Assembly (NCBI GenBank): GCA_036504595.1
Contig: DASXUX010000108.1
Span: 1 to 64,000, forward strand
Length of the DNA stretch: 64,000 bases
From: DASXUX01 sp036504595
GTDB taxonomy: Bacteria > Planctomycetota > SZUA-567 > H5-PLA8
Reading direction: 5' to 3'
Shown here: in pieces, positions 43,401-48,785 of the stretch
Layout of the letters: each line of letters starts with the position of its first letter
Position numbering within the stretch: the stretch's first letter is position 1
The notes under the pieces: model-generated
What the model was told of the DNA's origin: nothing
The model's input: only the letters and a program-made list of their open reading frames with translations
The model's database searches: none
Translations under genes and position numbers: made by a program

Positions 43401-44678
43401 CACCACCTGAATGTCGTCGCCAGCAACGGTGGTGTTGGATGTGTTATTTGCGCCTGCAAAAATACGGGCTGGCCGCGAAGTGTTGTCCACGACATCATCA
43501 CCGCCCGGCACTGAATCGATAATTCCATTGGGCCCTGCAGTCACCACGACACCCAGTCGCGGAGTGCTCGGCGCAGCAAGCGTTCCTTCGCCGCGGAAAC
43601 CTTGGAGCGAGGACTGTCCGCCTTCGGTCACTTCGCCGAAGACCGTTTTGATCGTGCCGCCCACAGTGAATGACCGGATGCGGTTTGCAGCTTGATCGAA
43701 GAAGAAGATCGTTCCGCCATCCACGGCCAGTGCGCCGGGGTTCACGCCGCCGACCTGGTTAACGGTCACCGTGGCCGTGATGGTTTGAAGAGCACTCTTG
43801 GTGCCATCATCGGGATACAGCGTGCCCACCAAAGTCACATCGTTGCCCGGTGCCGCCACGGTCGAGTCCAGCACGCCGGCGATGACGACCGAGGTGCCGT
43901 CGGCCTTCAAATTGCGAATGGCGCCGGAGCTGGTCGAGTAGATCAAGGTGCCATCGCCCAGCAGAGCCAGGTCGCGGAATTGGCCGCCCAACGGGGCATT
44001 CACCACGCTGCTGCCGCTTCGGGATTGACCCGCGGTGCCGTCGCCGGCGATCAACGCGAGGCGCTTGTCCGCGGCGGCGATTTTGTAAATGCAGCTGATG
44101 CCCCTGGCGCCAATGAAGATGTCGCCGGCAGCGTTGACCGCCAAGCCCCCGATGCTGTTCGGCAGGTTTGCATCGGTTGCGATACGGCCGATGTCGGCAA
44201 TCTGAAAAACCATAGTGCCGTTGCCGGCAACGGTCGTCACGATTCCGTTTGTGTCGATCTTGCGGATGCGCCCGTTGCCCTGGTCGAGGACGTACAGATT
44301 ATTGGACGCGTCAATCGCCAGAAGCGTCGGGCTGCTGAAACGCGCGTTGGCAGCCGACACGCCTTCCGCCGCAGAGCCGGAAACAAGCTGGCCCGCGAAC
44401 ACCGTCACAGCAGCGCCATTCTGCTTGATGATGCGGTTATTGTCCGTGTAGTAAAGGACTCCGGCTGAATCCCGTGCGATTCCGCCGCCCAGCGACGTCA
44501 GCGGCATCGTCGTGGCGTCCGTCGCGCCATTCCCAGTATTGCCGCCGATCAGCGTCGTGACGACGCTATCCAGCAGGCCGCGTGGTGCGGCGTCAGCCGA
44601 CCAGCCGCGCGCTGCTCCAAAAACAACCGCGACGACGCTCAAAACGCACGCCGCCCTGCCTAAGCGTAAGCGACCCAT
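40416..44678 (-). CDS. Giant secreted NHL-repeat / PKD protein
   Basis: About 1420 residues from ATG 44678, preceded by TTGGAGGAGGGGAC. A signal peptide (about 1-27) ends near GWSADA. The bulk is NHL-type propeller repeats, for example LLAIDASNNLYVLDQGNGRI, GIAVDANGAVFFTDGTD, and GLAFDPTLGLIIVDTGNNRV, enough for several propellers. A PKD domain (about 1188-1270: YVWDFGDGGKGNGPTVDHTY) and an unassigned C-terminal beta domain (about 1275-1420) follow. Low Lys/Arg and high Asn/Thr/Gly fit an extracellular protein. Probably surface binding; no catalytic motif seen. Confidence 0.75.
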   Translation of the reverse strand: MGRLRLGRAACVLSVVAVVFGAARGWSADAAPRGLLDSVVTTLIGGNTGNGATDATTMPLTSLGGGIARDSAGVLYYTDNNRIIKQNGAAVTVFAGQLVSGSAAEGVSAANARFSSPTLLAIDASNNLYVLDQGNGRIRKIDTNGIVTTVAGNGTMVFQIADIGRIATDANLPNSIGGLAVNAAGDIFIGARGISCIYKIAAADKRLALIAGDGTAGQSRSGSSVVNAPLGGQFRDLALLGDGTLIYSTSSGAIRNLKADGTSVVIAGVLDSTVAAPGNDVTLVGTLYPDDGTKSALQTITATVTVNQVGGVNPGALAVDGGTIFFFDQAANRIRSFTVGGTIKTVFGEVTEGGQSSLQGFRGEGTLAAPSTPRLGVVVTAGPNGIIDSVPGGDDVVDNTSRPARIFAGANNTSNTTVAGDDIQVVANGAAATDDQTPRNDDPRLRVSNGRLVAAGGVVTFVDDQNFVVRQFTVGSTVNTIAGATNAIRRNNFIPLSFHQKLSTNAAMPALGAPIFSPSQVARSSTGGLFFDASDIQGNHNIYQFDPTASTITVIAGNVTTNGYRSSHGDGGPAATAKLTGLGTQVSVLADGTVLFADTNPQTLVSGQTIRAVSPAGVISTVCGKPGLSGNRAPDVDFTTVLANGNPVNPNLRVGQKATDVLLNTPFSVVGTSTSDFVVADEGNSRLLVVAGGNITVDQFVPGLAYLAPLSATVVVTASAPGGLTRIDYTNPAAITTTNAVSLANCRGIATGTIGGTAVVFVLGGGNQIDVRNAATLAQFYTIAPLTAVLPGGVNVTGFASNGTNLAIADASGTQIRTLALSLFTAGTSAPVPTGAQFPVVAGQFSNVLVNGYNLQTNFQFTNFTPVAFLGADILVGDDGVTQYRRITLGATAPQSTFTVVAGTGSERIGGADGGPATATSIGPVEGIAVDANGAVFFTDGTDITVRKVAGGIISVFAGIPGRSASNQPNNVNALQSCLSSSMGGLAFSPTGELHIADTGNNIVRKVMADGTIVTVAGIDEGIAGENGEGGNPLAARLADPHKIVFNANGDLYIGENISSLGRLHIVSTANIITTLAGGGADSMDYNPISAFEVSLSVAGLTIDTAGKIYVSDGSASVGRIADGLAQLVIGDPIAAGFNGDGLPGIQTLLAQPRGLAFDPTLGLIIVDTGNNRVRAVTNLAETTNTPPTAVIVATPGRLGVVPFKVHFDGTTSVDPDGDIVTYVWDFGDGGKGNGPTVDHTYTAQGMYTVTLKVTDSQGQSNSTTLNVFAAAPVISSQTTGKGAFKIAFGPKAVKPSDSFAIQMQNVSGLSNQVGKAATIFVGSFSIKATVGGKGIKSTNKNVSLLIDPVKKTVTVSIKGVKMTNAFAEMGVINQNTIAPAKPVLIPVVVNVANTLVIGDSFLFLYTSKFNSGASGKFSQ

Positions 44679-44833
44679 GTCCCCTCCTCCAAATCGGCAG
44701 CCGTCACCCCGGCCGCAACCCGTGATATCCCCCAAAGTGTGTTATCTAGAACAATTGTGATATAAAGTGTATTCCAGCGCGCATAGGTTTCCACAAGGAT
44801 TTAATATTCCGCAGCGATTTCCGATGAAGAAAA
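44679..44833. other. AT-richer spacer upstream of the NHL/PKD gene
   Basis: Contains the probable promoter of the NHL/PKD gene. On the minus strand TTGTGG, 17 bases, AATACA is a weak sigma-70 match; no better site is visible. No gene. Confidence 0.3.
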
Positions 44834-44868
44834 CGCCACATCGCCAAACGAACCTTGGCGGTGTGGCG
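44834..44868 (-). terminator. Rho-independent terminator of the PQQ-propeller gene
   Basis: On the minus strand CGCCACACCGCCAA and TTGGCGATGTGGCG form a 14-bp stem with one mismatch-like wobble and a 7-base loop, followed by TTTTCTTC. It lies 25 bp behind the stop of the PQQ-propeller gene and is the clearest intrinsic terminator in the window. Confidence 0.8.
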
Positions 44869-44892
44869 ACTTCTACGATGGGCCAACAAGTC

Positions 44893-46221
44893 CTACCTGG
44901 CTTCAATACGATACATGTGCGTCTTGGTCCGTAGGAACAGCGCCTTTCCAGAGACCGCTGGCGAGGCCATGAACTGCCCGTCGAGCACGTTCGCGGCGAG
45001 CATCTCGTAGGTGCGGCCGGCTTTCACAACTGTGGTCTTGCCTTGAATGCTCGAAAAGTAAATGCGGTCATCGGCATAGATCGGCGACGCGCAAAAACTC
45101 CCGCCAATTCGCGATTTCCAGACTTCCCTACCCGTCTCCGCTTCCACGCACGTCGCGCCACCGTCGTCGGTGACCCAGTAGAGGAGGTCGTCAATCAAAA
45201 TCGGCGAGGTCGTCTTTGACCCGCCGCGGTCGAGTTTCCAGGCCACGTTTGTGCCGCTGATGTCCCCGCTGCCGTCGGCTTTGATCGCCTGTAATCCGGC
45301 ACGACCTTGTCCGGTCATCGCAAACACGAGCCCCTTCCCATACACTGGCCGAGCCGCGGCCGAATAGTCCCCCGACGACAGGCGCCAGATCTCTTTGCCC
45401 GATTTGGGCTCGTACGCAAAAACCGCCTTCGACCCCGCACTGATCAACAGCGGCTTGGTGGCGCCGGCGTCCCTGCCGGCGGGCACCTCCGCAATGATCG
45501 GCGTGCTGAACGCCTTGCGGAAATCCCCTTCTCTTTCCGGCTGGCCGTTCTTGTCCAGATCGTCCCACTTGGTGGATCGTTCAGTCTTCCAGACATTTTG
45601 GCCGGTCTTTTTGTCCAGAGCCACCACGTACTGCTGGTCCACTCCGTCCATCGTCAGCACCACCAGGTCTTCGTACATCAGCAGCGAAGATCCCGGTCCT
45701 CGGTAATGCCGGCACGGCAAGTCCTCCCGCCGCCAGACTTCCTTGAAGTTCCCCGTGTCCAGACACGCCGTGCCGTAACAGCCAAAGTTCACGTACACAC
45801 GCCCGGCTTCGATCACCGGCGACGCCGAACCGTAGCAGTTCACTGGGTTTGAGAGCGGCTCGGGCTTGTCGCTGTGAAACAGCTTCTCGTTGAAGAGGAC
45901 CTTCCCGCTTTCAGCATCGACGCAGATCACGAAAAAGTCCTTCCCGTCGATCGTCGCCGTCGTGAGCCAGACTTGGTTGCCTAACACCACTGGCGTGGAC
46001 CAGCCCTTGTGTGGAATCTCGATCTTCCACTTTACGTTCTCCGTTTCGCTCCACTTCAGCGGCAGGCCGACCGGCTTCTTGTCCGCTGAAACATGTCCGT
46101 TCCCAAACGGCCCGCGGAACTCCGGCCAATCGGCAGCCGAAAGCTCACCGCAGAAACGCAGAGATGCAAAGAACGCCAGAAGAACGAACAGCCGTTTCGA
46201 ATTCGCAGGCAGGACGGGCAT
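44893..46221 (-). CDS. Secreted PQQ-like beta-propeller protein (second)
   Basis: About 442 residues from ATG 46221 (GAGAGGAACCCTCAACG upstream). Signal peptide (SKRLFVLLAFFASLRFCGEL) then AADWPEFRGPFGNG, the standard opening of quinoprotein-like propellers in PVC bacteria. Blades include ICVDAESGKVLFNE, VVALDKKTGQNVWKTE, and CVEAETGREVWKS. Like the 14.9-kb paralogue it lacks recognisable dehydrogenase residues. Two oddities: the signal-peptide DNA resembles a 9-bp (CTCTGCGTT) repeat, and a reversed hairpin element is translated as PAGRDAGAT near residue 250. Followed by a strong terminator. Confidence 0.75.
   Translation of the reverse strand: MPVLPANSKRLFVLLAFFASLRFCGELSAADWPEFRGPFGNGHVSADKKPVGLPLKWSETENVKWKIEIPHKGWSTPVVLGNQVWLTTATIDGKDFFVICVDAESGKVLFNEKLFHSDKPEPLSNPVNCYGSASPVIEAGRVYVNFGCYGTACLDTGNFKEVWRREDLPCRHYRGPGSSLLMYEDLVVLTMDGVDQQYVVALDKKTGQNVWKTERSTKWDDLDKNGQPEREGDFRKAFSTPIIAEVPAGRDAGATKPLLISAGSKAVFAYEPKSGKEIWRLSSGDYSAAARPVYGKGLVFAMTGQGRAGLQAIKADGSGDISGTNVAWKLDRGGSKTTSPILIDDLLYWVTDDGGATCVEAETGREVWKSRIGGSFCASPIYADDRIYFSSIQGKTTVVKAGRTYEMLAANVLDGQFMASPAVSGKALFLRTKTHMYRIEAR
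45457..45480. repeat. GCCGGC hairpin element inside the PQQ-propeller gene (antisense to it)
   Basis: Plus-strand variant GCCGGC-GTCCCT-GCCGGC; read on the gene's strand as PAGRDAGAT, which looks like an extra loop between propeller strands. Confidence 0.75.
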
Positions 46222-46268
46222 CGTTGAGGGTTCCTCTCCTTTATGTGTCCTCTGTGGCATGGCCGTGA

Positions 46269-46402
46269 CTGTCTACACCAACGCAATGCATCTGTCCAGA
46301 AACGCACTCGTGCATCAGAACCGCGACCGTCAGGGAGCGGCCTTCATCCACATTCTGTCCAAGACTGCACCTGTGCAGCAAAACGACCGTCAAGAAGTGG
46401 CG
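46269..46402 (+). repeat. Three CTGTCC...GTGCA repeats interleaved with GCGACCGT-AGGGAGCGGCC repeats
   Basis: CTGTCC-type copies at about 46269, 46292 and 46355 are reversed relatives of the type B repeats at 21.2-21.7 kb. They alternate with AGAACCGCGACCGTCAGGGA (from 46318) and a decayed copy (46376-46402). The same second repeat recurs at 63333-63362. Confidence 0.7.
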
Positions 46403-46426
46403 TACGGATTGTCGCGCCAAGCAAAC

Positions 46427-46446
46427 GATGTTCCACGTGGAACATC
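46427..46446. promoter_or_regulatory. parS-like centromere palindrome
   Basis: GATGTTCCACGTGGAACATC is a perfect 20-bp palindrome with core TGTTCCACGTGGAACA, matching the bacterial ParB-binding consensus TGTTNCACGTGNAACA. In most chromosomes parS sites lie near the replication origin. No parA, parB or dnaA gene lies in this window. Confidence 0.75.
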
Positions 46447-46541
46447 TCAGTTTAGCCTCATAATTTTATATGTGTTTATATGAGTTTGACTCATGCGGAC
46501 ACGATTGACCGTGTGCTATACTACTTCCCGGAGACGACACC

Positions 46542-47207
46542 ATGGGCTCTCAAAAAGCCGGTTGGCACCGTGGCAAAGGACCGCTTGTCCGCACCAGCCT
46601 CGGCCACGCACGCGTCCGCAATTGGCAGAAACAGGCGCTGCACTCCGTCCCCGCATCTGAGTTGCAGTGCCCGATCACGATTGACTATCTCTCCCCGTAC
46701 GGCAAACACTTTGATCAGGCCATCTATGCTTTCGACCAGAAAGCCGCACATAGCCATCTGCGCTACGCGATCTCCTCGATCTCCGGCAATCATCGCTGGG
46801 GCTACAACATTCAGATGCTAGTCTCGGAAGGTTCCGCCGACATAGCGAGGACGATCGTTCGGCAACTCGCGCCACCCCCGCGCGGCAAACGGCGCTTCAA
46901 AGTCGACCATTCCTGGACCGACCTCCTGAAACCCGACGACGCCGATTTCAACGGCTGGCACGTCGCTCTCTATCAGGAATACCCCGACCAGCGCCGAGAC
47001 GGCCAGCGTTACTACGCCCTCCTTTTCAGAGACGAAGAGCGCACTCAATTTGGAATTCAGGAGTTCCTTGGAACGGACTTGCTGCAGCAGCAATGGCCGA
47101 TGCGACGTTGGCGCGAACTCGCCGTCAGGGCCAACCACGATCCGAAGTTCCGCCGCCAACTTCTCTCAAACGACCCCGACCTCCCCAAAATGTGGCGCCG
47201 CCATTAG
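46542..47207 (+). CDS. Orphan hypothetical protein
   Basis: A 221-residue protein I do not recognise. It is rich in Arg, Gln, His and Trp, with no signal peptide or membrane helix. Notable stretches are ITIDYLSPYGKHFDQAIYAF, SHLRYAISSISGNHRWGYNI and FRRQLLSNDPDLPKMW. The ATG follows CGGAGACGACACC. It is isolated: repeats and a parS-like site on one side, a heptamer tract on the other. The basic, soluble composition allows a DNA- or RNA-binding role, but there is no motif to prove it. Confidence 0.6.
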   Translation: MGSQKAGWHRGKGPLVRTSLGHARVRNWQKQALHSVPASELQCPITIDYLSPYGKHFDQAIYAFDQKAAHSHLRYAISSISGNHRWGYNIQMLVSEGSADIARTIVRQLAPPPRGKRRFKVDHSWTDLLKPDDADFNGWHVALYQEYPDQRRDGQRYYALLFRDEERTQFGIQEFLGTDLLQQQWPMRRWRELAVRANHDPKFRRQLLSNDPDLPKMWRRH

Positions 47208-47210
47208 CGC

Positions 47211-47245
47211 TACTGTCTACTGACTACTGACTACTGGCTACTTCA
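47211..47245. repeat. Heptamer tandem repeat (TACTGAC)n
   Basis: Five phased 7-bp units in the convergent gap; it starts four bases behind the orphan gene's stop and contains the stop codon of the metalloprotease gene. Confidence 0.85.
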
Positions 47246-48194
47246 CCCTCCCCACCTTCTTCTTCCGCTCCACCGGCTGTTTGGCTTTCTTCTTGTCCAC
47301 CTGAATCGTGCATTGAGCCATCTTCCCGTTGTTCCTGGCTGTGACGACATAGGTTCCCGGCGCCGTGTACCAGTGCGTCGTGTTTGCTCCGCTCCCGATC
47401 GAGCCGTCCCCGAAGTCCCAGCTCACATCCGTATCGTTGCTGTACGCCGTAAACGCAACATCCACCTTCCGCACGCCGGTGGATGGCGAGGCCGAGATAT
47501 CTAAAGCCGCCACTGTCGTCGCAGGATTACCGGAACAATACAAACTCCGGATCCCGGCCTCGTCGTCCATGTGCAGCGTCTCGGCTCCCGGATACACGAC
47601 CGAATTCATGGTGGGAAGATCGCCCGGTCCCCATGCGCCGACGACCGCAGCCGGAGCGCGATCGGAGTGATCCAGGCCCAGCGCATGGCCAAGTTCGTGC
47701 AGCAGCACCGCGTCCAAATCCGACGGGCGTTTGCCTGTCTTGGACGCCGAACCCACTCCGCGCACGCCGTTCCGTTGCCAATCGTACGAAGTCGCATTGA
47801 TCACGATCTTCGCCGTGGTGATCTCGTGTCCGGTTGCATCGAAGGTCGTGCACGCTAAAGAGACCTCGTCGGTGAGCATCGTCCCAGCGCTGTCCCACAG
47901 CACCGTTACGCCGCCCGTCCCTTCCGAAAACGCCAGCGCTCCACCCGTCGTCTGGCGCCACTCCTCAGTGACCACCAGCATCGATTCCCGCACGATCTCC
48001 GGTGCGCCCGGCGCCACAGTCCAGCACACCGTGCGGTTCAGTTGCGCGGCATCCTTCCACGAGAACGACAATCCGTCCGGCGTGTGATACGTCTGGTAGG
48101 CCAGACTCTTCCGCCCGAGCGCCATGTTGACCATCAGCACCGCCGCGCTGGCGAAAACGAACATCTGCGCAACCCGTACGATGTACCTTCTCAT
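47238..48194 (-). CDS. Secreted matrixin-like (M10) zinc metalloprotease with PKD domain
   Basis: A 318-residue exported protein: signal peptide about 1-27, catalytic domain with VLLHELGHALGLDHSD (HExxHxxGxxH, Zn ligands near residue 166) and a downstream TMNSVVYPG Met-turn, then a PKD domain (VSWDFGDGSIGSGANTTHWY) and a basic tail KKKAKQPVERKKKVG. Likely degrades extracellular protein; it has no visible propeptide Cys switch. It shares the PKD type with the giant NHL gene and VWA-like protein. Divergent from lptD across a 550-bp spacer. Confidence 0.85.
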   Translation of the reverse strand: MRRYIVRVAQMFVFASAAVLMVNMALGRKSLAYQTYHTPDGLSFSWKDAAQLNRTVCWTVAPGAPEIVRESMLVVTEEWRQTTGGALAFSEGTGGVTVLWDSAGTMLTDEVSLACTTFDATGHEITTAKIVINATSYDWQRNGVRGVGSASKTGKRPSDLDAVLLHELGHALGLDHSDRAPAAVVGAWGPGDLPTMNSVVYPGAETLHMDDEAGIRSLYCSGNPATTVAALDISASPSTGVRKVDVAFTAYSNDTDVSWDFGDGSIGSGANTTHWYTAPGTYVVTARNNGKMAQCTIQVDKKKAKQPVERKKKVGRVK

Positions 48195-48743
48195 GCTGAT
48201 GCCTCCCGACCAAGCAAAGGCATCTCTCGGGCCAATCCGCCGCCATCACGAAGATGCGCCAGTTCCTCCTATGAAACGCGCCCTCAGAAGCGGTCTCCCA
48301 CGCCCCTCCGTATCCCTCACCACCCCGCGTCCCGCCCGACAAACTGTCCGACCCTCTGGACATCTCGTACTCGCGTTCGCAAGCCAGGAGGATTGCGCTG
48401 CTATCTCCCGCCTACTGCCTAGCCCGGACAAGCCGGACACGGCGAAATCCGAACCTGCATCCGAACGAATGATGAATGATGAATGCGGAATGATGAATAT
48501 GGCTGCAACGGCGCAAGAGCCAACGCCATAGACCTGATTCCTCATTCATCATTCCTCATTCCTCATTCCTCATTCATCATTTCCTTGAGTTTCAAAATCT
48601 TGTCCAAAAAGCACAAGATCCACACACGAAGGGACTACTTCCGTTCATCTCCACGTCTCCCCGCCGTTCCTCTTCAGATTACTCCTTCGATAGACGAAAC
48701 TTTCCAGGTGCCTGTTTGACGCGCCCTGGAGAAAAAGCTATAG
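48195..48743. other. Divergent intergenic region with inverted heptamer tracts
   Basis: About 550 bases with no gene. It holds two mutually complementary heptamer tracts (48467-48501 and 48534-48582) and the upstream signals of lptD. Confidence 0.6.
48467..48582. repeat. Inverted pair of heptamer tracts (GAATGAT)n / (ATTCCTC)n
   Basis: 48467-48501: five units GAATGAT, GAATGAT, GAATGCG, GAATGAT, GAATATG. 48534-48582: seven units of CTCATTC / ATCATTC / CTGATTC. The tracts are reverse complements of each other with a 32-base loop, so they can extrude a cruciform. Confidence 0.85.
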
Positions 48744-48753
48744 ATGCTTGCAT

Positions 48754-48775
48754 TGTCAACGCTTTTGCCTAATAT
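48754..48775 (+). promoter_or_regulatory. Possible sigma-70 promoter of lptD
   Basis: TTGCAT at 48748 and TAATAT at 48770-48775 have a 16-bp spacer. Transcription would start near 48782, only a few bases before the ATG at 48786, implying a leaderless or near-leaderless mRNA if this start is right. Confidence 0.3.
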
Positions 48776-48785
48776 ACGTTGCTTC

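Larger units (their letters stand above)
46222..46541. other. Repeat- and parS-bearing intergenic region
   Basis: No gene. It holds CTGTCC/GTGCA repeats (46269-46402), a parS-like palindrome (46427-46446), a 15-bp dyad ATGAGT-TTG-ACTCAT (46480-46494), and TGCTATACT near 46513, an extended -10-like sequence about 20 bp before the orphan gene. Confidence 0.6.
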
